From: Ignelater luminosus | Taxonomy: Eukaryota; Arthropoda; Insecta; Coleoptera; Elateridae | Direction of reading: 5' to 3' | DNA: 64,000 nucleotides | Assembly: GCA_011009095.1 (NCBI GenBank) | Contig: VTPC01090582.1 | Location: 56,875 to 120,874, forward strand | Part shown: one piece after another, positions 11,540-24,058 of the stretch | Numbering within the stretch: position 1 is the first letter of the stretch | Layout of the letters: every line of letters starts with the position of its first letter | Made by a program: the position numbers and the translations under genes | Notes under the pieces: model-generated | Databases searched by the model: none | Told to the model about the DNA's origin: nothing | What the model saw: only the letters and a program-made list of their open reading frames with translations

Positions 11540-12480
11540 TTAATGTGTTAAAACAGACCGAAATCTGTGAAATTAAGTGGAAACCGACTGCCTCTTCGGT
11601 TGCAATAGCAATTATTTCATGTTATAGATCACCAGTTGGAAACTTAATTGATTTCTTAAACACTTTAGATAACCTAGTTTTTATACAAACCAAATGTACG
11701 TCGGAGTTATCGGAGTATTCTCCTAGATTCTAATGCAATTTTCAGAAACAATGTCAAAGTTACATGTTTTTCTGAAAAGGGCATAAAGAGATATGAAATA
11801 ATTTGCAGTCTATAAACTAGTCAGCAGTCTATCTATAAATTACTAATTTATGATTTCTTTTGTTTCATTTCAATAACAAATTCCCTATGGTAACTAAAAA
11901 TTGTCCAAGTTCTAATAAATTTTTAATAGACGAGTCAGTTACCAATTCTAATGCTGAACTTTATATATAGCCTATTTTAGACCAAGGCTATAAATCTGCT
12001 AAAAAGATGCATGGCAGATTTATGAAATCGATATACTATCAGAATAAAATTTTTTCATTCTACAATCCCTCAATACGGTGTGGAGTTTGGTATCCAATTT
12101 AATAACGAAAACATAGAACAACAAAACATTAACTTTTGGAGAATCCTGACCAAGTACTAAATTATTTCAATAAATTTCTTCAGCTAAAAATAATAACACT
12201 AAGTCTAACTGGTGATCAAAATCTCCATCGGTCTAAAATTGGCCAAATCTGTCATAAGCAAATTGAAAAGAATTCCCCAATTCTCAACGAAAACGATAGC
12301 GTCTGCGATGATAATATCAAAACAGTATAATTTCCCTCAAAATAAGAAGTCTGTAACATATCCACCATATTCAAAAAGGAAATGCTGGATTCCGCGGAAA
12401 ATTTTATGTACCTATTCTGATAATTCCAGTCTTCAGAATTTTTGGACATTTAGGAAAATAGCTAATGTCATCTACTAAAT
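11540..12480 (+). pseudogene. Jockey-like non-LTR retrotransposon scrap (endonuclease to pre-RT)
   Basis: A 62-residue frame (11545-11733) contains VAIAIISCYRSPVGNLIDFL, matching the endonuclease motif of Jockey-type LINEs (xxVxxxYRSPxGNxxxF). Further on, broken frames give AKKMHGRFMKSIYYQNKIFS and a segment like NPDQVLNYFNKF, the usual linker before the RT domain. RT catalytic motifs were not recognised, so the piece is 3' truncated or too decayed. Related in layout, but not obviously in sequence, to the minus-strand LINE at 49.2-50.9 kb. Confidence 0.5.
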
Positions 12481-15402
12481 CGTGCATCAATATGATACAG
12501 AGACTAAAATTAATTGTCGAATTCCTTTTGATGGACTCAACCTTGACAATATTGTGAAATTTTCAGATAGTTTTTCTTCAAAATTTCCTGATGTGACCTA
12601 TACCTATAATTGCCTTACCATATGTAAAAAGATGTGCTCTTTTAAACTCCGTAATAAAATTAGGTGTTGCCATTAAAAAAAAGTATCAATGACGTCATAT
12701 CTCCTCCTACATGACTGTATAAATATTTTCTGTTTCAAAAAAATGCACATTTGAAAATAAAAATCGACGGGTCCGAGCGTTTTTCCTAAAAGTTCGTTCC
12801 TGAATTTTTAAAGAACTTATGCACTACTTTACGAAAGCACTGTATATTGCAATCTAGTCTTAATTCGAAGTTTTAAATTTTCAGTTTATAATCATAACTA
12901 ATAGTGTCAATACCAAAGCGAAACCAAAAGTAGTTACTGACACATTAATATTCTCTTTTCGCAAAAAAAACAATTTCTTTGAGTCATTTGCACTGATAAA
13001 TTTATACAGAAGAAATTCCCAAATCGACGACAATCCTTGATTACCTATACCAAGAATAATAATAACACTACAGAATTTTTTTTCCGTGTTTTGCGCACAA
13101 TTATTTACTGCCAAATTCAATTCTTTCTATTTAAAAACTCAGAATTTTTTACCCCAAAAACGCCTACCTGACAACCGCTAACTTATGTTAGTTTTTTTCT
13201 TAGAGCTTCTTAAACCCGAACAAAAATGGTTTTCTGTAGACAAAGAAAAACTAATACTACAAAGACTAAAATGGTTTGATTTGAGACCCATAAGAAGTGT
13301 ACAGGAAACTTCACCAATCAGTACAATGTACGAAACTGAAACCAAGAAAGTTTCTTCTTCACGTTTTAAATGAAAAATACGAGAATCAAGATTCTAGATC
13401 TCTATAGCACATTCCGAATTTCCATGTTTCTATAACTGACTTTTCACTTTGAATTACTTCTGTAGATTTAGCTATAACAATGTGGGGCCAATAATTTTAG
13501 TACTCTACCTTCTTTACTATTGCCGATAAGAAAGTTTTTTGTATATTTGATGAGCTGTACTTACTATTAGTTTTATACACACTTTCAAAAAGACCCTGTA
13601 TCGCCATAAAAACAAAATATGGAAATGTATAGAGCGTTTTATTTAAAGCACAAAAGGTTTACATGTTTTTTTAAAAAGTCAAAAAAAAATTAATTTCGAT
13701 TGAGTGCCATTTAGAAAGATTAATTTTCGCGTATCACTCGAACGCAAAAGATGTAGAGATTGTAACTGATTCGAATTTGGATCACTCTGTATCAGGTTGC
13801 ATAAAAAAGTATAGCAGTCACATTTCTGCTTATCGTACTAGCAATAAGTCTTGATAGTTCTTATTTCAATTTTTAACGACAGGGAGTAGTTATTAATTAT
13901 TAAACGCTGAAAATTTATTTATAATGATTAAAAGTGATGCATCAAAACAAAAACACCCAATAGTACAAAACAAGAACTTTTGTTTTTTTTATTTGCCAAA
14001 TCTTACCTTGAGATTACAATGCAAATTTTTATTTTTGTTATTTTATTTATCTGACCTAACTCGTAAAGAACTAATTTGTTATTATGTTATTTTTAGACAA
14101 CTTCATTATTATTGTTGCTTTTCCTATCAGTCTAAGCAATCTTGACTTTATATGTTGTTATAAAACAGTATAATAGGGTTTATGAAAGCACAAGAACTTT
14201 AGCAAGTAACAGCAAACCGGGAATTAACAATTTTTGTTTCACTGTAAACAAAAAGACTGCTTTGTTTTAAAGTTACTATAATTTTAAACAAATGCTGCGA
14301 TACATAAAGGATGTGGGATAAAATGTTAGCTTATGGTTATTAATTTTAACTTGATTCAGTGATCTAGTAATTAACTTAACAAACGGCCGATGAAACATTA
14401 GATTTTATTTATTTAGGAGTTTTAATTAACTTATATGTTTTGTTACCATAACAAGAATTATTTAGTGTGGGAAAAATACTTTAGAACTTTTGCTGGTATA
14501 CGGAGTATTCCATGTCTGTAAACTTTATTAATTTATTATAACGAAACGAATTATTTAATTTAATTTTTTTCTTCACTGTCGTATCTAGAATTTTATACAG
14601 ATTTAGAAAATGTCACCAAAATACTAGGGTGCCATTTAAAAAATAAAAGTTGATATCAATTACGCGGAACTGGATAACTAAATTAATTTTTTACCTGCCG
14701 GAATGTAGATAAGATAGTCTAATATACCCTTCAAGAGTTATTATTCTGCTAATTCTATCGGTATTGCTACAATAAGACTGTTTCCAAACTTTTGGCTAAC
14801 CCTGTATATGCATCATATCATAAAAATTAAATGTAACCACAATTAATTCTTGAAAAATTAATGAAACTTAAGTTTGCTAATGTGTTTTGGCTCTGACGAT
14901 AAAAGCTGTGGTTTTACAAGTCGTCCACTGATTAGAATGTTACGCAGTAGGGTGCCTCTAGTACCGTTCCTTTGTTAAACGATTAAGAACCGTGGCGATA
15001 CTACGCCTCCATCCTGCTGTAGAAACTTCCTCTAAGGATACCAACACCTGCACAGCATTTGTTTGTTGTACAAAGTTTTTTCCACAAGATGGTCATGGTG
15101 ATATTACACAAAATTTTGATGCCAAATAGTTATAAGCCCTCATTCCACTTTCATTAGTTCGTGAGATGAGTCTACCTCTAAATCCGAAAACGATTCAGTC
15201 AGACTTTGCAAGCGAAATAATGAAAAGAGGAATATTTTCAAACAAAAGATTTTGTTTTTTGCAGTCGGCCGAAATAAGGTTTTCGCAGTGATCGCAGAAC
15301 TTTTGCCATGTGTCTAAAAAACATTTTGAAAGAGACTCAAGTCATAAATTCTGGACACGATTTTTAGAAATGTTCCAAGTCCATGTGCTTGGAAAATTCA
15401 AA
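12481..15402 (+). other. Intronic gap with orphan terminal repeats
   Basis: AT-rich intron. Near 14783-14808 a terminus-like sequence reads, on the minus strand, CAGGGTTAGCCAAAAGTTTG beside TA, the usual look of a Tc1/mariner-type MITE end, but no matching second end was found. Short open frames show no recognisable family. Confidence 0.5.
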
Positions 15403-15971
15403 TTATTGCAATAAGCCCAAAGAAGTAAACTCTTTTTAAAAATGACAGATAAACAGATTGTTACTTGAGTTATTCCTTTACTGAACATATGCATTGGTTA
15501 TGAGTTATTTAGGTTAAAAAGAGGTAACTTAAAAACTGCACAACATTCAATATCATACACTTTAACTTTATTTATTTCCACATGGCGAACTGTTATGACA
15601 CTTCGATGAACACATTTGATTTGTCTTCTTACACACGCACTTTTTTTTATGACACTGGCCCCCAAACTTTGATTCATTGGCTATAGCTTCACGAATAGAT
15701 ATATATTTTTCTGGAATGTCTTGAAGGATTTGTTCACCAGAAATCTGTAAGTCACATCTAGCAAACAATGTTTTAATAATTCCACTTTTTGTTCCTATTT
15801 GGTAAACACTGTTTTCCACGTTGAGCATTTTGGACAGTCTAAAAGACCACTGTCTACTTTCCGGATATTTAACAGAACATAGTCTCCAACTGCAACTGAT
15901 TTCAGTTTCTTTCCACTAGTTTCCATCATTTTTTCCTGAGTATGGGTATATGCGCTTATTGCAATAAGCCA
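15403..15971. repeat. 15-bp direct repeat pair flanking an integrase-like fragment
   Basis: TTATTGCAATAAGCC occurs at 15403-15417 and again at 15957-15971, bracketing the transposon-derived fragment at 15566-15950. The repeat contains the palindrome TTATTGCAATAA. It could be a long target-site duplication or the ends of an inserted unit. Confidence 0.6.
15566..15950 (-). pseudogene. C-terminal fragment of KRBA2-like integrase-derived transposon protein
   Basis: Minus-strand frames read KLKSVAVGDYVLLNIRKVD, then GIIKTLFARCDLQISGEQIL, and end with a cysteine cluster, CHKKKCVCKKTNQMCSSKCH, before the stop. This tail matches insect proteins annotated as KRAB-A domain-containing protein 2-like, which are transposon integrases with a C-terminal Cys-rich knob. 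Only the last 120 or so residues remain, with at least one frameshift near 15830. The catalytic core is absent. The superfamily of origin is not certain. Confidence 0.5.
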
Positions 15972-16180
15972 AAAAGTATCAGGCTAATTAGAATAATTGC
16001 AAAATGACGACGCTCTTTGCAATAAACCGGATTTGTCAGTTTGCCTACAAGATTGTTTGTCAAACTGCACCTTTTTAAGCAGTATAGTTTGATTTCAAAA
16101 TGAAATCGTGCACTATTCGTACTCAGATTTGTTATAAAGAAAATTTTAGTCCGTCCACTTGACAAGAATTTTCTCATATA

Positions 16181-17771
16181 CAGGGTGTCCCTAAATTGCA
16201 TTAAAAGCTTCAGGTAACCGCTTTCCTTAATCAATTGTGATGAGAAAACTTCAAATGCGAACTCTCTAACGCAGTTAGTTTCTTCACACCAGCCAAAAAA
16301 AAAGAAACATAAGTTTGGCAACGCTGCTTAATGCCCGAAAGCGGCTTAACCTTTACAGCTAAAAGTGGCGACGAATCAAACATCTGATCGCAATAAAAAA
16401 ATTAAATTGAAATAACTTAAATCTAAAGCAATCTAAAGTAAACTCATGTAAAAAATCACATTTATGAAAAAAAACTACATTTTTAAAAACTAATTTATAA
16501 TTTGTAGTTGAAAGCTGAATATCAGTGGTATCTGTACGTTTTGTAACAATAAAATGTATTTTAACTTAAATAATGGCACGTGCTTTAAACTAAATGTTCA
16601 AAGTGTCTTCCAGCAGCTTCACATTTTATTGCTCGTGTAATCACAGCATGTTGAACACGCTGGAGCATTTATTTATTAACAGTTGTTGCTGCTTCTTGTA
16701 TGCGATTTATTAATTGTTCTTCATTTTCAACAGGGTTTAAATACACTAAATTTTTTAAATGTCCCCACAAGAAGAAGTCTAAGGACGTTAAGTCCGGGCT
16801 TCTTGGGGGCCAAGCTACGGGACTTCCACGACCAATCCACTTTTGCGGATAGTTCTCGTTAAACCATTGTCGAACTCTGGCAGCATAATGAGATGGTGCA
16901 CCATCTTGCTGCACTCACATATCCCGACGGACCAACAAAGGAACATCATCCAGCAGATTATAAAAATCGTTATTTAAAAAAATTAGGTAGTTTTCAGCAG
17001 TTAACCTGTTAGGTAGTATAAAAGGACCAACCATTTTATTTCCTACTATCCCCGCCTATACGTTCACCGAAAAGCGAGCTTGAAAATTGCTTTCCTGAAA
17101 GACGTGAGAATTTTCATGTGCCCAGATGTGTTCGTTATGAACATTAAAAATACCATTTTTTGTAAAGGTAGCCTCATCCGTCCACAGGACATTACTTACA
17201 AAAGCAGGGTTTCTTCTGTGTTGGTCTAGGAGCCATTCGCAAAAGGTCACACGTTTCTCAAAATCTGCTTCCATCAAATGCTGAACTCGAGTCTTGTGAT
17301 AGGGATGAAGCCCATCTTCTTTTAGGATTTTGTGGACAGTTGTTTTTGAAGCAGGTACAACTCGAGAAATAGCACGAACGCTGGTGCTGGGATCGTTTTC
17401 TGCAATATTTAGAACGTCTTCATCTAAATCGGGATTTCTGACTGCTCGCGGCCTACCTCTATTTAAATTATGAATTGGCATAATATTTCCCGATTCTCTA
17501 AGCCTTTGGTGTGCATTTCGAATAACGTTATGACTTGGATGGCGTCTGTTTGGATAACGTTTTGCATAAAGTCTGGCAGCTTTATTGTAATTTCCATTAC
17601 ATTGCCCAAGAAACAGAATCATGTCGGTATGCTCATGTATTGCATACTCCATGACAACACTAAAGAAAAGAAAACTAAGCGACTAGGGAAAATTCTGGTT
17701 GTGGATTTGAGTTCAGGCCTCATAAGGGAAGACGTCTACCTGAAGCTTTTAATGCAATTAGGGACACCCTG
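16181..17771 (-). mobile_element. Tc1/mariner-superfamily DNA transposon (DD41D type), copy 2
   Basis: Same family as 2084-3650: terminus CAGGGTGTCCCTAAATTGCA at the left and its inverted match ending at 17771, TA on both sides. It retains the full transposase coding length, but its 5' leader is shortened compared with copy 1. The two copies have lost different segments. Confidence 0.88.
16585..17652 (-). pseudogene. Transposase of DD41D-type element, full length with stops
   Basis: 198 residues are open from the start (GNYNKAARLYAKRYPNRRHP helix-turn-helix; WTDEATFTKNGIFNVHNEH with the first Asp). A TGG-to-TAG change stops it at V(W)AGIVG and a TGG-to-TGA change at DM(W)VQQDGAP. The rest reads QQDGAPSHYAARVRQWFNEN and SPDLTSLDFFLWGHLKN. 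That places the third Asp 41 residues after the second, hence DD41D. A third stop interrupts EAATTVNK(*)MLQRVQ before the natural end CEAAGRHFEHLV. Three nonsense changes make it inactive. Confidence 0.85.
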
Positions 17772-20234
17772 TATAAATAGTTCTGAAAATTGTTTTTTCT
17801 ATAAATAAAATTCAATATTGCTTTCATACATCTTCTCCAGCAAAATAAGATGTTTGTCATTATTTATATAAAATAACTTGCTCTTCGGAAATGCTCCACT
17901 AAGAAAGATTATTTGTGGAGAATTTCGTAAAAGAGGTAATGAAATGTAGGTGTATGTTAAATTGTCCAATTATCGATACTTTTCATCACCCCAGACTTTT
18001 CGAATACAAAGATTTTCCATATTGAGAATAATTTAAAATAACGTTTGATTCTTGAAATGATAGAAGTTAATAAAGAATCGAATTCCATAAATAAACAAAC
18101 TGACATAAAAGATCTTTCCACAAGCTACTCATGTGTTTTTTCCATCGATAGCAAAAATAAATAAAATTGATTACTAAAGCCAGAAATAATTTTACAAATG
18201 TGTTTTCTTTAGTAGTAATACTTATAAGATAATGATAAGATATATTTGACATTTTGTTATTCTATGTCAAATTAATTTTTCATACATAATATCTAACCTG
18301 ATAATTACTTATAATTTTATTTCTAACTGTTTTTGTTTACATATAGAAAACAAATTTTTAATGTTGAAAATTTTTATTGGAGTCGAACATTTTCTACTTT
18401 ATACAAATCTAATCATAGTTTTTGTATCACACTCCCTGAAGTTAATAAAAATAAACGAACGCTTGGAAAAAATAGAAACATAGTATTTCAACTAAACAGG
18501 ACCTTAGAACCTGTTAAACAATCTAATAATAAAATTGTTCTAAATAAGGTCGTGAATTGTAATATTATAAAAATATATTTGTTTACTGTTTTTAGCTAAA
18601 ACCTTGATATTTTAAATAGGCGTACAGTTTGTTGATGATTTCCGAGCGGTAGACGTATATCCTAATTGGATAGCTCAAAACTGGTCTCTTTTACACAGAA
18701 TTGGCCTAGAAAAGTTCTTTTATCTGCAATTTTTATTTTTGTTTTCTATTGTAGTAAAGAGTAACGTTTGACATACTTTGTTTTTATTACAAAGCAATAT
18801 GGGTCTTCTATTCTTCTGCATTTTTGGGGGACGATCCAATAGTATTTAGTGGTATTGAGTTTCAGAAATAAAGCTGTAGTTGGATTGATAAATAGAAAAT
18901 AAGTTGAGGTAGATATACAGACGAGAGATTGCTCGAGCAAAAAGAGAGTTATGCTCTAGTATTTACGTTTTATATTTTATAAGAATTAACCGTTAATTTT
19001 TGAAATATTCACTGAATACTACTACTACAGTCAAACACCTTACGTAATGGCGGACATATGTAAGTGTTCCGTAACCCCCCCCCACAAGACTGCTTTTGTA
19101 GCCTTCCAACCGCGTCATACACGAATGTTGTTACTTCCTTTTATTTGTCCCCTTTAAAGTGGTTACTTGAAGTTTATGGATACCCTTAGGGTTGGGGAAA
19201 ATACCATTAATAAGAAAGCAAAATCATATTCATATTATTTGTTAATATTAATAATAATTAATACTCTACATGTGATGTGAGACTTTATTTAGCAAGCGTA
19301 ATATTAGTATGGTAGTGTATAATAATATTCAACTAATTACTACGTAATATAAGATCTAACAGGGTTGTTTCATATGCAAACATCTGAAATTGCAACCCGA
19401 CTAATTTGGATTTACATTACGAATTTCATATGAAAGAAGTGCTAGCTTTGGTTTTTATTTTGACTTTTAAATATATTTTACGTAAAATTTTGTCCAAAAG
19501 GTGAATATTATTCAAGTAGTTTATTAACATATTGAAATAGCAACTAGTTGAAAATAGTTAAAGTAACGTAGTATTTTTATAATTATTTATAACACAGTAA
19601 TTTAACTAGAATATCTAGCATTCTTTAATTGTACAAGTCTACATTTAAAAATCGACTCGCTAAAACTAAACAGATGAGACTTCACTATATAAGAAATTCC
19701 TCTTGAATCCATTTTTGTGAAATTATGAAATCTAATATAACGAATATGTAAATCTGATCTTTTCATCGCAGTAATCTAAAAATGTAACGTGCAGAAGTTT
19801 AAACATTGGGCGAATTGTAGTCAACGAATTCAATTTTGGTATCACCTGTGACTGCGAACTTGTAATGAAATCGTATACTTGCGGCGTTCAGCAGTGTCTT
19901 GTAAATAAACAGTTTTCGGCGAATTCTATTTATTTTAAATAAATCATAATATATAAACATGTGCCGAGGTTATTAGTGACATCAACATTCTTTGATTTAT
20001 GTATGCCAAAAAATAAAACAATCTAGCATAAAGTTGGAAATAATTCTATTATTACATACCTCTCATCTAATTTATTTTGTACCGTGGGTTAGTTTTGAGA
20101 ATCTTCTTCATTTAGGTAGGAAGGAGAACGAAAGGGTCAATGTTGAAACAAATGATAACACAAAATATGCATAGTTTCATAGTTGGAATAACTAGGTATC
20201 ATTTTTGAGAAGCAAGATTAATAGACAATATTCA
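17772..20234 (+). other. Intronic gap, no gene recognised
   Basis: AT-rich intron. An 88-residue open frame at 18333-18599 has no recognisable signature and is probably chance. A run of nine C lies at 19075-19083. Confidence 0.5.
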
Positions 20235-21895
20235 GACAAATATTTAAGTTTCGGATTTACATGAACCGGTGAGAAAGAATCAAATTCCACAATGCATTGC
20301 ATGTGGGAAAAATTGCTGAATAGCTCAATGGTGTCTGCGAAGTTGAAATGCCATTTTACTACGAAACATGCCAATCTTGCTTTAAAAACTAAACATTATT
20401 TCAAAAGACTAATGGACAGGCAAGTTAAAATAAGTAAAACATTTAAAAAAAATTGTCAAAATCTGATAAGGCTCAAACTGCTTCCTGTAAGGTAGCGGAA
20501 TTAATTGCATTAAAATTAAAACCACATACCATAGCAAAATGTCTTGGTTTACCAGCATGTTGCAAGATAGTAAAACTTATAACAATACAATAAACGAAAC
20601 AATGAAAATTCCTCTTTCAAACGATACCATAAAAAGAAGAATTAAGGATAGGCCAGATAATATTGACGAAACAGGTACAGATAAACTTCCCAAACAATAT
20701 TTTGCTCTGCAGATTGATGAGTCTACTGACATTAGTGGTAAAGCTCATATACTAGGATTCGTTTTTCGTTAATGAAAATAAAATAGTGAATCAATTTCTA
20801 TGCTGCAAAGAAATTGCCGGACGTACAACAGGCCCTGACATTTTTGACTCTATTGCGTCGTATTTAAAAACATTTAAAAATATCATGGGACTTATGTGCA
20901 GGAATTTGTACAAACGGTGCTTCATCAATGAAAGGCTCTGTTAAAGAATTTGTTACCCTTGCAAAGACAAAAAACTCAGATATCATATCTACGCACTGTG
21001 TTTTTACATAGAGGATCCTTAGTTTCGGCGGTATTAAAATCTGTACTAGACCAAACTGTAAACTTGGTAAATTACATTAAGTCAAGACCTTTGAAAAGCC
21101 GCTTCTTTATATATCTTTGCTTATCTATGGAAGCTCAGTACAAAACTTTGCTTTTGCACACTGAAGTAAGATGGTTATCTATGGGTAAAGCGCTATGTAG
21201 AATTTTAGAACTTAAAGATGAGTTGTTGGCTTTTTCCAGAATGAAGGTGCAGATTCTTTTGTAAAATGTTTTAACAGTGATACTTGGTGTGCCAAAATGG
21301 CATATTTAGCCGATATTTAGATAGCGTGAATAGAAGTATCCACGGAAGAAATGAAAATATTTTAACATCGACAGACAAATTGTCAGTATTTAAGAAAAGG
21401 ATATCTCTTTGGAAAAATCGTATATTAGAAAAAAATGCAGTAGATATGTTTCCTTCACTTCAAGATAAAAATGTCCAGGAATTTTTTCCGTTATAAAAGA
21501 ACATTTAACGTTCTTGGAAGAAAAGGTTGAAAATTACTAATGTTACGACTGGACACGAAATTCATTTGTCACAGTTAATACAACGAGTAATGAATTTTCC
21601 TTAGATGAAAAGGAAGAACTGGTTACCTTGTCAACAGATCATACTCTGAAAATAAAATTTTCCGATATAACTCTTGAGGGATTTTGGATTGCGGTCCAAG
21701 AAAACTACCCAGCGCTCTCCAAAAATGCAGTTTGAATTTTGTTACAGTCTTCAATATCATATCTGTGTGAGCTCGATTTCTCAACAGTAACCAATATAAA
21801 AACTAAAAAACGGCAACTACTTAGTAATCAAGAAGGGGAAACGAGGGTAGCTATATGTGATATTAGACCTGATACTGCTGAAATCTGTTGTTAGT
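20235..21895 (+). pseudogene. hAT-Buster type transposase pseudogene (SCAND3/ZBED5-like)
   Basis: Almost full-length coding region in five frame segments. It starts with remains of a BED-type finger (CxxCGK-like, then LKCHFTTKHANL). It continues with IPLSNDTIKRRIKDRPDNID, YFALQIDESTDISGKAHIL (first catalytic Asp), an ICTNGASSMKGSVKEF block, STHC, VNYIKSRPLKSRFF, LLHTEVRWLSMGKALC, and CELDFSTVTNIKTKKR at the end. Order and motifs match the Buster group of hAT transposases. In intact relatives the second block reads CTDGA; here it is CTNGA, so a conserved acidic residue is lost in addition to the frameshifts. Terminal repeats were not identified. Confidence 0.8.
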
Positions 21896-23984
21896 TTTAT
21901 GCCTTGAGTCGCCTTGTTTATTATTATCAAGTACAAAACATCAATGGTAAAGCTTTAGTTGAATGCAAGAATAAATATTCAAAGTTTTCAAATTTTCTTG
22001 TTTATCTAATAATGGTTTTGGTATAGGTTTATTAATAACAAACAAACGTTGTTAGATGATTTTCAAAATTCTTTAATTTTCTGTTTCTGTTCATTAATCA
22101 AAGTATCGTGTACTGTCGCAATTGCTTTGTTATCGATGTGAACTGTACTTCTATTAATCTATTTGTATTTTAGAATTGCAATTATTAGATACGAATGTTC
22201 TATTCTTTTAATTTTGTTATTCTGCAATTCAAATTGTCTACTTTTGTGGAAAATTCTAGTATTTTTTTAGACACTTAACTTTTTAAAGATTAGTTGAAAA
22301 TTAGCGTCACGATGATTACATCACGAGTTAATTAATGTCTTTTTTGCTTGTAAATGCATTCTGTTAGATTGTTAAATTAATTCCACAGAGAACACTTAAT
22401 GGGGTGAAGATGCAACACTCGCGTCCACTCGTTTTAAAATATCGCATGAGGTAATTTACTTAAAACTGCGTCGTTTCTCTACTTTAAATGAATATTGATG
22501 AACATACTGTACAGATTTTATTAGATATAGTTTTAATTACTAATTACTGCTTATAGTTACTTAAAAAAAAGTTGTTGGTTTTCTATCTAGGTATTTTAAA
22601 TTGCGTAAAAAACGAAAAATTCTTAAATAGCAATACAGTTTAGTCTGCTTTTAATATCGGATATACAGGGTGTCTTTTTCATAGAATAGCTTTTCTTTCA
22701 AAAGAGTACGTAAGTCAAAGTCATTTGGATTTTTGAAAATTTTTATTGCATCGTTGTTTCTTTTAGCCTTTTTTCCAGTAAAACAATTTAAGTATCATCC
22801 ATTATTTATTGTTAACTTTTTAATCTAACAATTATTATATCTCCCCAATCTTAACTATATTTAGTGCTAATTGCTTTGTCTTTTTAATATCATTGGTATA
22901 ATGAAGTTCACTAGTATTAAGCACATTTTCCGCCTTATTACTGGTAAATTGTTGAATCTTTCTTTTATTTATTGTTTCTTGAACTTAAAAGAATGGTGGG
23001 AGGTTCACCATGTAATGATAAGTTTTTAGCTTTAATAATAAGAGGATTTACTTTTGTTTATAATTGAATCTTCAGGCTTATATTTTTTGCTGGTTCCTCC
23101 GTACTCATGGTAAAATATCGCCATATATTATATAGTAACTGTAGTGTATTTTGCAATTGTTTAATACAGGAGAAGATAAATAAATTAAACTTGTACAGTC
23201 TTTTATTTATTTAAACATAAAAAGGCGAATATTTATTTTCGTAATGTAAAAATTATAAATTTAAGCTTAGCCTACGTCTGACTTCTTTAGATATCTCTTA
23301 TAAAATAAAATCATCTATCTGTTTACATTACTAACTTAATTTGGAAAATCTGAAAAAAAAATATAATTACGTACACATAAATTTCTAGAAGATTCTTCAA
23401 CTCCACCGTAATAGCCTTCGGCATCTCTACCATATGTTACGCCTTACGAGTAACGGGAAAGTTAATCTACCTTTTCCCGGCAACGTAACTATATAGGAAA
23501 ATAAACCAATAAAAAGATAAATTAAGAAAACCAAAACTATTTATTTTCAACCCTACTAATAGCCGGATACACTATTTTCATACTCAAATACAGAACAAAT
23601 ATGGTGTCTACTATTTGATTACTATTGGAGTTATACATTTTTTTATTTTCAAGTTTATATTTATTAGCTCGGTATGACGCCATTATCAAAACCCAAAAGC
23701 TATAAATTGCAACATACAAACTTTGTCAAACGTTAATTTTGCAATTTTGCAGATTCTGGGTCACCGAGCAAAATTGTAAAATTTAATAAAAAACGTAAAT
23801 CCAAAAATTCCAAACGCAACGTTATCTTGAGTTTCAGAGTTTCTTTAATACAAAATATATAAACAAAATTAAACATATTTCTGAACGCAATTTAATTAGT
23901 CGGGTATTTTTAACTCCATTAGTAATGAAATTAATTGCATTTATAATTTAAAATTTGAATTTAAAGTTTAAACTAGAAATGCAA
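21896..23984 (+). other. Intronic gap with orphan MITE end
   Basis: AT-rich intron. At 22666 a terminus CAGGGTGTCTTTTTCATAG follows TATA, like the left end of a TA-inserting element, but no right end was found. At 23437-23490 a short imperfect hairpin (CGGGAAAG paired with CTTTTCCCG, outer GTTACG/CGTAAC) is visible. Confidence 0.45.
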
Positions 23985-24058
23985 CGTTTTTGTAGTCTAA
24001 TTGGCATGACACCTGGGTACAAACTAGTGTGTGTTGGTTTGAATCCAGCCAAAGGTGG
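23985..24058 (+). repeat. tRNA-like sequence, probable SINE head or tRNA pseudogene
   Basis: An A-box-like TAGTCTAATTGG and a B-box-like GGTTTGAATCC stand at tRNA spacing. A cloverleaf can be drawn: a D stem GTC/GAC, an anticodon loop GTACAAA with T at the position of U33, and a T stem GTTGG/CCAGC. The acceptor and anticodon stems have mismatches. No CCA and no clean fold, so a functional tRNA is unlikely; a tRNA-derived SINE head is the better guess. Confidence 0.4.

Noticed and set aside
13924..14145. 73-residue frame rich in Phe/Leu/Tyr
   Set aside because: Typical chance frame of AT-rich DNA; no motif.
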